Of a DNA stretch of 26,551 nucleotides, positions 20,210-26,551 are shown piece after piece. A program made the position numbers and the translations under genes. Source of the stretch: a virus; the IMG/VR virus record IMGVR_UViG_3300022693_002243, positions 1 to 26,551 of that record; one strand, 5' to 3'. The notes under the pieces were generated by a model, which was not told where the DNA came from, searched no databases, and saw only the letters and a list, made by a program, of their open reading frames with translations. The first letter of the stretch is position 1; each line of letters begins with the position of its first letter.

Positions 20210-20489
20210 TAATTCTAGTCAATTAGAAATAATAATAATTCACGAAGCCAGCAATTATGTATATTATTGTAGAAGCTGCGGCAAAGGTAATGCTGTTCAT
20301 TATAACATTCAAAAAGGGGATTCCCTAGATCCTTGTAGAAAATGTAAGAATGAATACGTAGCAGGAGAAACTATAGGAAAGATCAAAGTAGAAGAAGGCG
20401 ACGAATCCCGTAGAATAGAATGGGAAGCGGAACAAAAAAGAAATGTTTTGAGGGAAAAGTGGAGAGCAGAAAAAAGACAAATGGCTTAA
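20181..20489 (+). CDS. zinc-ribbon protein (about 80-102 aa, start uncertain)
   Basis: Body: YVYYCRSCGKGNAVHYNIQK, then CRKCKNEYVAGETIGK, then a charged helix (WEAEQKRNVLREKWRAEKRQ). Two C-x2-C knuckles make a zinc ribbon. The open frame begins at a TTG in the promoter itself, so the true start must be downstream of about 20216, where only ATA/ATT or no standard codon is available and no SD is seen. The 5' end may have been lost when the promoter cassette was placed here. Confidence 0.55.
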   Translation: MKPVTATVIINSSQLEIIIIHEASNYVYYCRSCGKGNAVHYNIQKGDSLDPCRKCKNEYVAGETIGKIKVEEGDESRRIEWEAEQKRNVLREKWRAEKRQMA

Positions 20490-20520
20490 GTTTCTAGATA
20501 GAAACCCTAACAAAACTTAT

Positions 20521-20583
20521 TGGCAGGATTATAAAAGGTCGTTGATACCATGTAAGCCATGGTGGAGACTGTTATAATCCTGC
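20521..20583. other. nested perfect hairpin
   Basis: GGCAGGATTATAA (20521-20533) pairs perfectly with TTATAATCCTGCC (20571-20583). Inside, ACCATG and CATGGT form a second stem. There is no U-run after it and no ORF within. It could be a cruciform or operator, or a processed RNA element. Confidence 0.6.
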
Positions 20584-20644
20584 CGGTAAGAATTTAAGCA
20601 TCTGAAGTAAACAAAAACCTTGGTTAAATTGACGAGAAAAATTT

Positions 20645-21037
20645 ATGGAAACATATATTTCATATTATTTAGAACAGTTCAATATTGATTCACATTCATA
20701 TCAATTCCAAAACGGCCCTCCAGGAAAATTTTATAGACCATCTAACGCTCTGGAAGGTTTTCATTTTTATAGTTTATTTTGTGAAAACTGCACAAAGGAC
20801 GATATCCCAAACGATGATTTATGCCCAATTATAGCTGACGCCGAATGCTACTCAATTACCCATGAAAAGTATCCTAAGCAATGGATCTTTGACGAATCTC
20901 GGAAACCAATTTGCAAAGAATTTGATCCAATCATGACGCCTGGCCTTATAGAACAAATGAATATAGATGCAGGTCAGATGAGTTATTTAGATCCATCGGG
21001 AGAGCTGGTTATTTTTAGCTTAGAAAACTCTGGTTAA
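20645..21037 (+). CDS. conserved phage protein (130 aa), in-frame tail after TAA
   Basis: FYRPSNALEGFHFYSLFCEN, then CTKDD, CPIIADAECYSI and EKYPKQWIFDESRKPICKEF match a frequent phage family (RPSN-TEG...C..C...C.I...A....DP-YP-EWI.D..G-P-C..F) of unknown role, with conserved cysteines that may bind metal. The same frame stays open past TAA (21035-21037) to a TGA at 21136 (VIYLYESKSNEYHLTEDEEK), so the original C-terminus may have been longer. Weak SD. Confidence 0.7.
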   Translation: METYISYYLEQFNIDSHSYQFQNGPPGKFYRPSNALEGFHFYSLFCENCTKDDIPNDDLCPIIADAECYSITHEKYPKQWIFDESRKPICKEFDPIMTPGLIEQMNIDAGQMSYLDPSGELVIFSLENSG

Positions 21038-21137
21038 TTAAAAGTGATCTATTTGTACGAATCGAAAAGCAATGAATATCATCTTACTGAAGATGAAGAA
21101 AAAATCATGAAGGCCATGAGAAAAACATTCCACTGAG

Positions 21138-21356
21138 AATCAAAATGATGTCATGTGAAAACGTAAATAAGATTGAAACTTTTGGAAAACAGCATTCTTG
21201 TTTTAGTGAGACACTGCCAAGTTAAGCAACACCTGTTTATATTGCACTTTTTAAAAAAAAGTGTTGGCATTAATTTTTGAAGTTGTTACCTTATAATTAT
21301 ACAGAGCGCAAAGCTCCCGACCGGACGGAATCCGGGACTTCTACAAAAAGGAAAAA
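21138..21356 (+). promoter_or_regulatory. intergenic leader with hairpins for the 21357 gene
   Basis: CACTTTTT/AAAAAGTG forms a hairpin at 21245-21263. TATAAT (21292-21297) is a good -10, with no ideal -35 (TTGGCA 21264-21269 is 22 bp away). The leader then has GAGC-GCAAA-GCTC and CCGGA-CGGAA-TCCGG stems (21304-21343) before the AAAAGG SD. No riboswitch class is recognised. Confidence 0.4.
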
Positions 21357-22073
21357 ATGGAAACTCTTTCAACAAAGCAAATCAAAAAATCAATTCTTTT
21401 CAAAAAAAATACTCAGTTCACAATTAAGGAATCCGGAAAAGGAATTTTAATACGAAATATTGAATTTAGATTACCTCCGGAATCCAAAAAATTTCTTATG
21501 GATTTTGAAATTCAGATTATATCGAAACCTGAAAAAACAATAAAAATTAAAGGCATGGAAATCAGTTTTTTAAACGGGTTTCCGTCACGTGTTTTCAATT
21601 ATGGTGAAAGAGGCGTATCTTCATTTCTAAAGGATAGCCTTGGTGACGGAATGTTGGCCTACAAAATTCAAATTAGTATTGCAGAAGAATTTCACAATAA
21701 TAATGTTTTTCCAGAAATTACAAATGAATATTTAGGTCCTATTTCATTTTCTTATAAAAATACAAAGGTAGCCATAAAAAACATGATTAATTTCAGTGAT
21801 TATTCCTCAAAAACTGAAATAATCACTGGGACGCTGACCCTTCAAAATGAATCACAGGGAGAACAAAGTGCCGAGTTTTCAATATCAGAACCAAAACCGG
21901 ATTATTTATTTGATATTTTGGAAGATGGTTTTTTAGAAGACTCAAAAATTAAAACTCTTTTTGAAGCTTTTTTCCCAAATACTGAAGATGCTATTTTTAA
22001 CGTGGCAAATGAACTGGCCCAAAAAATGGAACCCATCAATACAAAAATTCCAACAATCGTTTACGACGACTAA
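21357..22073 (+). CDS. hypothetical protein (238 aa)
   Basis: Starts METLSTKQIKKSILFKKNTQ. Middle is beta-rich (GKGILIRNIEFRLPPESKKF); the C-terminus is acidic and helical (DILEDGFLEDSKIKTLFEAF). No family recognised. Own leader and terminator make it a monocistronic unit. Confidence 0.65.
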   Translation: METLSTKQIKKSILFKKNTQFTIKESGKGILIRNIEFRLPPESKKFLMDFEIQIISKPEKTIKIKGMEISFLNGFPSRVFNYGERGVSSFLKDSLGDGMLAYKIQISIAEEFHNNNVFPEITNEYLGPISFSYKNTKVAIKNMINFSDYSSKTEIITGTLTLQNESQGEQSAEFSISEPKPDYLFDILEDGFLEDSKIKTLFEAFFPNTEDAIFNVANELAQKMEPINTKIPTIVYDD

Positions 22074-22080
22074 CATTAAT

Positions 22081-22116
22081 TGCCGATCTGAAATACCAAA
22101 AATCAGATCGGCATTA
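22081..22116 (+). terminator. intrinsic terminator-like hairpin
   Basis: TGCCGATCTGA (22081-22091) pairs perfectly with TCAGATCGGCA (22103-22113), followed by TTATAAA. It immediately follows the 21357-22073 gene. Confidence 0.65.
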
Positions 22117-22126
22117 TAAAATAGCC

Positions 22127-22285
22127 ATGAAAACAGAAAAAAAGAAAACTGATATAGGCCCAAATTCAACATTTATTATAAATCTTCCAAAAAAGAATAA
22201 ATCTGAATGGGTTCATCGTGCTCAAAAAAGGGGAATGAAACTCGCAGCATGGATAGTCGAAGCATGCGAGGTTCATTCAAAATAA
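22127..22285 (+). CDS. small RHH-like protein (52 aa)
   Basis: FIINLPKKNKSEWVHRAQKR, then GMKLAAWIVEACE, resembles short phage ribbon-helix-helix-like proteins (beta strand plus two helices) that act as antitoxin-type or regulatory DNA binders. No toxin gene is evident beside it. SD weak. Confidence 0.55.
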   Translation: MKTEKKKTDIGPNSTFIINLPKKNKSEWVHRAQKRGMKLAAWIVEACEVHSK

Positions 22286-22302
22286 GGATTGAAGAATATT
22301 TT

Positions 22303-22533
22303 ATGTCAGAAACAAAAAAGGAGCATCACAGATTAGGCGGAAACCGAAAAAGAACGAAACATAAACCACACAGCCTAATTGATGACCAAATCACATCAAT
22401 TCGCTGTTACGAAAAAATTAAAAATAAAATTTATGAGCAAGTTCCAGGGAAGAAAAGTGCAGATAAAATTTATTTTTTATTTAATTTTTGGCGTAATTTA
22501 AAAACATCTGAGATCCAAGAAAAGAAGGATTGA
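22303..22533 (+). CDS. hypothetical basic protein (76 aa)
   Basis: I start at MSETKKEHHRLGGNRKRTKH (AAGGA upstream); the frame is open 32 codons further but that overlaps the RHH-like gene. Basic N-terminus, helical C-terminus (DKIYFLFNFWRNLKTSEIQE). No family recognised. Confidence 0.55.
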   Translation: MSETKKEHHRLGGNRKRTKHKPHSLIDDQITSIRCYEKIKNKIYEQVPGKKSADKIYFLFNFWRNLKTSEIQEKKD

Positions 22534-22567
22534 ATATTAAATTAAAAACACTAATCAAAGGGGAAAA

Positions 22568-23221
22568 ATGAAAATAACTAAAGAATGGCTCAAAGAACAT
22601 GACGCCTGTAAGGAAGGAATTAAATTATTTTATAAACATAAAAAAGAAATAAAAACAGATAGATACATAATCGAAGAGTTGTTAAAAACGGATCATTTTG
22701 AATGGGCAAATTGGGTTGTTGTTGAATTAATGGATGGGGAACAAAGAATTAAATATGCTATTTTTTCTGCAAAATTAGTTCTTCCTATTTTCGAGAAAGA
22801 ATCTCCAAAAGATTCTAGCCCAAGAAAAGCCATAGAAACAGCTGAAGAATGTTTGAAAGATCCAAATAATAAAGAAAAAATATTTTCTGTCAAGAATGCT
22901 GCTTACGCTGCTTACGCTTCTTCTGCTTCCGCTTCTTCTTCCGTTTATAATGCTTCTTCTTCTTCTTCTTCTGCCGCTTATTCTGCCGCTTCCGCCGCTT
23001 CCGCTGCTTATTCCGCTTCCGCTTCCGCTTCCGCTTCCGCCGCCGCTTATGTCGCTTATACCGCTTCTGCCGCTTCCGCTGCTTACGCTTCTTCCGCTTC
23101 CGCTACCGCTACCGCTTACGCCGCTTCTTACGCCGCTTATGCCGCTTCTTCTGCTGCTAAGTCTGATCAAACCATAAAAGACCAAATTATCGCCTATGCC
23201 ATAAATTTATTGGAGCTCTAA
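22568..23221 (+). CDS. putative immunity-like protein with Ala/Ser/Tyr repeat tail (217 aa)
   Basis: AAAGGGG SD. The N-terminal 85 residues (MKITKEWLKEHDACKEGIKL ... TDHFEWANWVVVELMDGEQR, then SPRKAIETAEECLKDP) match a common phage/bacterial family, annotated as Imm5-like putative immunity proteins, that ends in Ala-rich repeats. Residues about 110-200 are almost entirely A, S and Y (AAYAAYASSAS pattern), probably helical. All codons there end in T or C, so the coding strand is pyrimidine-rich and all frames are open. A partial copy of codons for KEIKTDRYIIEELL onward begins again at 26467. Confidence 0.7.
   Translation: MKITKEWLKEHDACKEGIKLFYKHKKEIKTDRYIIEELLKTDHFEWANWVVVELMDGEQRIKYAIFSAKLVLPIFEKESPKDSSPRKAIETAEECLKDPNNKEKIFSVKNAAYAAYASSASASSSVYNASSSSSSAAYSAASAASAAYSASASASASAAAYVAYTASAASAAYASSASATATAYAASYAAYAASSAAKSDQTIKDQIIAYAINLLEL
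22897..23158 (+). repeat. GCTTMY/GCCGCT low-complexity coding repeat
   Basis: Trinucleotide-phase imperfect repeats of GCT, GCC, TCT, TCC and TAY. Long pyrimidine-rich blocks (about 22920-22985 and 23010-23045) could slip in replication, changing repeat length without shifting frame. Confidence 0.75.
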
Positions 23222-23224
23222 AAA

Positions 23225-23410
23225 ATGAAAAACATAGACTTAAATGACTCGGAATATTTCGCAGCCCATGTAAAAAAATGGAGGCACGTTTCGATCACGA
23301 AAGCGGCAAAATATTTTAAATGAATTTCGCAGCTCAAGCGAAAACGCCTTTGGGCGTGTAATCAATACTTGAGAAACAATCACGGGGCAATGCCATCTTC
23401 ATTCTTATGA
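23225..23410 (+). pseudogene. helix-turn-helix gene with in-frame TGA (32 aa to stop)
   Basis: MKNIDLNDSEYFAAHVKKWR, then HVSITKAAKYFK-stop (23321-23323), then the same frame continues ISQLKRKRLWACNQYLRNNH to TGA at 23408-23410. TKAAKYF.ISQ is the shape of a helix-turn-helix, with the stop exactly in the turn. Probably a nonsense mutation in a small regulator. Confidence 0.45.
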
Positions 23411-23565
23411 ATGAAAAGCATGCTAGGGGTTGTTTTGAAAAAGTATCCAACTTATTCGGATTAAGTTTTAGATTGAGACATAGCATTGATTTTGTTTTTA
23501 AATATAATTATTCTGATTTCAAAGGATGTTTAGGGGGTGGTTGGATTGAGACACAGATAAATTAG
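23407..23565 (+). CDS. hypothetical protein (52 aa)
   Basis: MNEKHARGCFEKVSNLFGLS, then FRLRHSIDFVFKYNYSDFKG. Protein-like composition but a weak SD; the start overlaps the end of the broken HTH gene. No family recognised. Confidence 0.4.
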   Translation: MNEKHARGCFEKVSNLFGLSFRLRHSIDFVFKYNYSDFKGCLGGGWIETQIN

Positions 23566-23656
23566 CAGGTTAGGTCCAAAAATTCATCGTTCCATAGGGT
23601 GGTTTGTTTGCGGGTATCCTCTTTGTAAGGATTGTAAACATAAGAATTAGTCTGAT

Positions 23657-23685
23657 TTGACAATGAAAGGATTAGAAACTATATT
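23657..23685 (+). promoter_or_regulatory. sigma70-type promoter
   Basis: TTGACA 23657-23662, 17-bp spacer, TATATT 23680-23685, 26 bp before the ATG at 23712. Confidence 0.7.
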
Positions 23686-23711
23686 ATTTCCAAATCTTTT
23701 TGGAGATTATT

Positions 23712-23870
23712 ATGATAAACGCCTTCAAGGAAAAATTCTGTTTGAAATGCAGTAAGGTCTTTACTGTAAATAGGATCAGTAAAAAAGATTGTGAAAAAGC
23801 ATCGATTTATTGCCCTAAATGTCAGAGGGGAAATGATTTGATCTTAGAGAAGGCTCCAGAGAAAAAATAA
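23712..23870 (+). CDS. zinc-ribbon protein (52 aa)
   Basis: FCLKCSKVFTVNRISKKDCE, then IYCPKCQRG, gives C-x2-C and C-x2-C knuckles of a compact zinc ribbon. GGAG SD and own promoter. Family not further assigned. Confidence 0.65.
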   Translation: MINAFKEKFCLKCSKVFTVNRISKKDCEKASIYCPKCQRGNDLILEKAPEKK

Positions 23871-24074
23871 GATCCCTGGTCCTTAGTGAACACTGGATGG
23901 AGGGCGCACGAAATTGTTGTGCCCGTTCATCACGGCTCTTAACCATGGTAACCCGTAAACAGTAACTAGCGTAGGATTAAGTTTTGCAAGACTGAAACAG
24001 CAAAGGGCCAAGGATTCTAAAAAAAGCAGTTGACTTAATTTTAAGTGCAAACTAATGTAATCTAAAAAGAATAA
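23871..24074 (+). promoter_or_regulatory. structured intergenic and promoter of the replication module
   Basis: GGGCGCAC...TTGTGCCC (23908-23930) forms a 7-bp stem, enclosed by GAAC...GTTC. Near the end, TTGACT 24030-24035, 17-bp spacer, TAATGT 24053-24058 is a promoter only about 17 bp before the ATG at 24075, so the transcript leader would be very short. The structured part may be an RNA element or contain the origin; I cannot decide. Confidence 0.5.
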
Positions 24075-24251
24075 ATGGAATCACTAGGAAAAAAGATATT
24101 CGAATTCAGAAGCCGTTACAGAATTACGCAAGAAGCATTTTCTGAAATGTCAGGCGTATCTAGAAGAACGATAAACAGAGTCGAAGCAAATAAAATCAAA
24201 TTACAGGCTGAAACTTACGGAAAAATAATGGAAGTTCTTAATTTGGAGTGA
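24075..24251 (+). CDS. Cro-like XRE regulator (58 aa)
   Basis: LGKKIFEFRSRYRITQEAFS, then EMSGVSRRTINRVEANKIKL is a complete XRE helix-turn-helix with nothing else. It precedes the replication genes, the usual place for a Cro or early regulator. No SD, and the promoter -10 is so close that the mRNA may be nearly leaderless. Confidence 0.75.
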   Translation: MESLGKKIFEFRSRYRITQEAFSEMSGVSRRTINRVEANKIKLQAETYGKIMEVLNLE

Positions 24252-24290
24252 TATGAAATATGCTGGAACAATCTAAATACTTAATAAGTA

Positions 24291-25019
24291 ATGAGTGATT
24301 TTTTCGTTGTAAATAGATCTATGTTCAAAAGCTTTTTATGGGATGATAAACCTTTCACCAAGGGTCAAGCATGGATAGATTTATTTGGGCATGCAAATTA
24401 TTCCGATAGTGAAATGTTCGTCCGTGGAGTCGCCATAGAAATTAAAAGAGGTCAATCAGGCCGTTCAGAATTATCACTCGCTCGTGATTGGGGGTGGAGT
24501 CGAGGCAAAGTAAAACGGTTTTTATTGTGTCTGAAAATCAGACAAATGATAGATCTAAAACAGGACAACAAAACGTCTATTATAACTATCTGTAATTATG
24601 AACAATATCAATTAAACAAAGATTTTCACAGTACAGCAGACAGTACACCAAACGAACACCAAACGAACACCAAACAGGACACATCTAATAAGAATAATAA
24701 GAATAATAAGGGAAATAAAAAAAGAAGAAATGAAAAAGAAATTCTAAGTCCACTAAAAGACAAAGAGGAATTTATAAAACAAATTCCTCAAAACATCTGG
24801 TGTTCAAATTCAAGAGAAATAGTTTTACTGAATGTTGATAAGATGACCGACTACTGTCTATCTCATGGAAAAAAATACACAGATTACAACGCAACGCTTA
24901 GAAATTTTATTCGAAGTGATTTGAAAAGGAATCCACAAAAATTTATGCCAAATCAAAAAGATATGAAACCAAAAAAGAGAGAGGTAACAAGTGACCCGTT
25001 TGAATGCTTCGGAAAATAA
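24291..25019 (+). CDS. phage replication initiator / replisome-organiser-like winged-helix protein (242 aa)
   Basis: N-terminal domain FLWDDKPFTKGQAWIDLFGH, then RGQSGRSELSLARDWGWSRG and KVKRFLLCLK, matches the phage winged-helix replication proteins that bind the origin and hand over to a helicase loader. A Thr/Asn/Lys-rich linker (105-145, encoded by tandem ACCAAACGAAC units) leads to a C-terminal basic domain. Its end overlaps the DnaC-like gene by 29 nt, confirming partnership. No SD is obvious before MSDFF. Confidence 0.8.
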   Translation: MSDFFVVNRSMFKSFLWDDKPFTKGQAWIDLFGHANYSDSEMFVRGVAIEIKRGQSGRSELSLARDWGWSRGKVKRFLLCLKIRQMIDLKQDNKTSIITICNYEQYQLNKDFHSTADSTPNEHQTNTKQDTSNKNNKNNKGNKKRRNEKEILSPLKDKEEFIKQIPQNIWCSNSREIVLLNVDKMTDYCLSHGKKYTDYNATLRNFIRSDLKRNPQKFMPNQKDMKPKKREVTSDPFECFGK

Positions 25020-25779
25020 AACCGAGAAAGCAGGAATATCGAGAATTTTTAAAAAAGTTCTAAAAATGAAAAAAAAACAAATTTCTAGGGGTAAACTGAA
25101 AGAAGATAAAGAAGGAATTAGTTCTATCTTTTCCATAGATAAAAAGGGTAGAGAATATGTTGATATGGAATCTCACTTAAAAGCAATTCAGAAAGAAGAA
25201 GAGGCAAGGGCCTTACTGGAACATGGAAATGACATAAATAAACGGCTTGATATAGGCAAGTTTCCTTCAAGAGACCGTCATTTCATGATGACTTATGATA
25301 AATCACTTTCAAGCATAAAAATCAATTTTGATTCTTTTGATTGGGCTTTGTTTTGGGGGGATACTGGAACAGGGAAAACGACTCTTGCAATTCGCCTTGC
25401 TGTTGACTATATGAATGATCATCCAACAAATAAAGCTTATTTTTTATCTGTTTCAGATTGGCTTAGAAGCATACAAAATTCATTCAATGACTCACAACAT
25501 CAGGCCGTAAAAATTGAGGGACTACCTGATTTTTTAGTGCTGGACGACTTTGATAAAACAACTTTAACAAAATGGCAAAAAATTCAATTATTTCACCTAA
25601 TTGATGTTCTATACAAATCAGAAAGACAGGTAATAATTACAATGAACCTCTCTTTGCGAGAACTTGTAAAAGAAGAGTATGACGTTGATTTTTTGGCCTT
25701 GATTGATAGGATTAAGGATCGTACCATCAAAAATTTTCATAAAATGAAAGGAGAAAGTTACAGAGCTATATTTAATTGA
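24991..25779 (+). CDS. DnaC-like helicase loader, AAA+ ATPase (262 aa)
   Basis: Walker A GDTGTGKT (123-130), Walker B LVLDDFD (182-188), sensor I TMN (217-219) and DR (239-240) identify a DnaC/IstB-type AAA+ protein that loads DnaB. The basic N-terminal 60 residues would bind the helicase. GTG start with a GAGAGG SD inside the end of the initiator gene. Confidence 0.88.
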   Translation: MTRLNASENKTEKAGISRIFKKVLKMKKKQISRGKLKEDKEGISSIFSIDKKGREYVDMESHLKAIQKEEEARALLEHGNDINKRLDIGKFPSRDRHFMMTYDKSLSSIKINFDSFDWALFWGDTGTGKTTLAIRLAVDYMNDHPTNKAYFLSVSDWLRSIQNSFNDSQHQAVKIEGLPDFLVLDDFDKTTLTKWQKIQLFHLIDVLYKSERQVIITMNLSLRELVKEEYDVDFLALIDRIKDRTIKNFHKMKGESYRAIFN

Positions 25780-25841
25780 TTTTTGTTGAGGTTAGTTAGT
25801 ACCTGAAATAATTCTAACTAAATAATTTCAAAGGGGAAAAA

Positions 25842-26165
25842 ATGTATGGATATAATTTTGCTGGTTTAACTTTACAAGAGCTTCATAATGCAAGACCGCC
25901 TTATGATGATACTTATGGAACTTTACTTAAAGATGAAAAAATTTGTGATAAAATACTTCCAACTACCGAATTTAAAAAATTAGAACTTATTGCAAAAACC
26001 AATCATCTTGTTCTAAGAAAGATACGACTCTCAAAGGATATGTACAGTCTAGGATTAAAAGTAACAAACGCAAAAATAAGAAAATCTTTCAATAAAAGTA
26101 CGCTTGAAAAAATGAAAGTAGAACAGTTTAGTGAAATTTGTCAGAAATTTTGGGATGAAGTATGA
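25842..26165 (+). CDS. hypothetical protein (107 aa)
   Basis: AAAGGGG SD. MYGYNFAGLTLQELHNARPP, then LELIAKTNHLVLRKIRLSKD. Helical, basic C-terminal half. It follows the helicase loader and probably belongs to the replication transcript. No family recognised. Confidence 0.6.
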   Translation: MYGYNFAGLTLQELHNARPPYDDTYGTLLKDEKICDKILPTTEFKKLELIAKTNHLVLRKIRLSKDMYSLGLKVTNAKIRKSFNKSTLEKMKVEQFSEICQKFWDEV

Positions 26166-26171
26166 TTAATT

Positions 26172-26411
26172 GTGAGAGGAAAAATAAAATATAGAATTAA
26201 AGAAATTTTAAGAAAAGACGGTAGTTCTCAATTTTTTTGTGCAGGAAAGAATTTTTTTATTTGGAGTATATATTGTAATAAAGGTCCTTGTTTGCCAGGA
26301 TTTCGAATCCCTTGTTATGAAGATAAGAAGGAGGCACAAAATGAAATAAAAAAATTAAAAGGAAAAGAAATAAAAAAAATTATTTATTCCGACAGCTTAG
26401 ACTCATCTTAA
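26172..26411 (+). CDS. hypothetical protein (79 aa), start uncertain
   Basis: GTG at 26172 gives VRGKIKYRIKEILRKDGSSQ, then FFCAGKNFFIWSIYCNKGPC. A GAGAGG lies just inside it, 4-5 nt before an in-frame ATA (26184), so the real start could be non-standard. No family recognised. Confidence 0.5.
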   Translation: MRGKIKYRIKEILRKDGSSQFFCAGKNFFIWSIYCNKGPCLPGFRIPCYEDKKEAQNEIKKLKGKEIKKIIYSDSLDSS

Positions 26412-26467
26412 AAGGTAAAGACGGAAGATGGATATTGCAAAAATGGGTAATAAAAGGGAAGAAATGA
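26341..26467 (+). pseudogene. small gene broken by one extra base after its start
   Basis: A perfect AAGGAGG SD precedes ATG at 26341, but the frame stops after two codons. Removing one A gives MNKKIKRKRNKKNYLFRQLR, then LILKGKDGRWILQKWVIKGK, a 41-residue basic protein ending at TGA 26465-26467. Indel or sequencing error. Confidence 0.4.
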
Positions 26468-26551
26468 AAAGAAATAAAAACAGATAGATACATAATCGAA
26501 GAGTTGTTAAAAACGGATCATTTTGAATGGGCAAATTGGGTTGTTGTTGAA
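26467..26551 (+). repeat. 85-bp direct copy of 22642-22726, cut by the window end
   Basis: Identical over 85 bp to part of the immunity-like gene (codons for KEIKTDRYIIEELLKTDHFE onward). The left boundary joins it to unrelated sequence without the gene's own start. It may continue beyond the window. Confidence 0.9.

Noticed and set aside
22775-23185. Long reverse- and alternative-frame ORFs over the Ala/Ser region (Gly/Ser/Arg-rich and Leu/Pro-rich)
   Set aside because: They are shadows of the repeat composition; the forward frame has the conserved N-terminal domain and a strong SD.
8446-23988. Motif AAGTTTTGCA at 15736-15747, 23979-23988 and, reversed, at 8446-8458
   Set aside because: Only 10-12 bp in an AT-rich sequence with no consistent context.

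Overview
This window is an AT-rich, densely packed piece of a tailed dsDNA phage, prophage or phage-plasmid of a bacterium. The phage hallmarks are a large terminase (12185-13786, minus), a Terminase_2-type small subunit (17341-17967, minus), a RecT/YqaJ recombination pair (524-2321, minus), a winged-helix replication protein followed by a DnaC-type helicase loader (24291-25779, plus), Cro/CI-type regulators (10268, 24075), and dozens of short ORFs, many with strong AGGAG-type Shine-Dalgarno (SD) sites. There are no portal, capsid, tail, integrase or lysis-enzyme genes, so the element continues beyond the window. The sequence does not fix the host; strong SD sites and sigma70-like promoters (TTGACA, about 17 bp, TATAAT-like) say only that it is bacterial.

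Layout. 1-5750: a minus-strand run with recombination genes at its 3' end and many small conserved phage proteins, headed by a MazG-like NTP pyrophosphohydrolase (5440-5727). 5750-7320: a mostly non-coding block with several strong hairpins, a 33-residue basic ORF, a Lys/Glu/Tyr repeat protein, and an attenuator-like pair of mutually exclusive hairpins. 7324-12000: plus-strand genes, including a conserved 255-residue protein, a tRNA in circularly permuted order (3' half before 5' half), a signal-peptide protein, a repressor, and a 2OG-Fe(II)-oxygenase-like gene broken by a 10-bp tandem duplication. 12185-13786: TerL on minus. 14041-16748: plus-strand genes sharing a repeated leader, ending with a Zn protein and an Ate1/Bpt-family aminoacyl-tRNA-protein transferase. 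16903-18296: minus-strand block with TerS. 18481-23870: plus-strand small genes with duplicated promoters, a GGTCAR hexanucleotide array and an Ala/Ser-repeat protein. 24075-26551: the replication module.

How the parts fit. YqaJ exonuclease and RecT form a Red-like recombination pair. The replication protein and DnaC-like loader would recruit the host DnaB helicase at an origin. The terminases would package DNA. The most unusual points are the phage-borne N-degron transferase, the permuted tRNA, several genes whose sensible reading needs a -1 frame change (two of them at the same 20-bp repeat), and duplicated promoter/operator cassettes. Both window ends repeat internal sequence (94 bp inverted at the start, 85 bp direct at the end), which may be real duplication or an assembly or amplification artefact.
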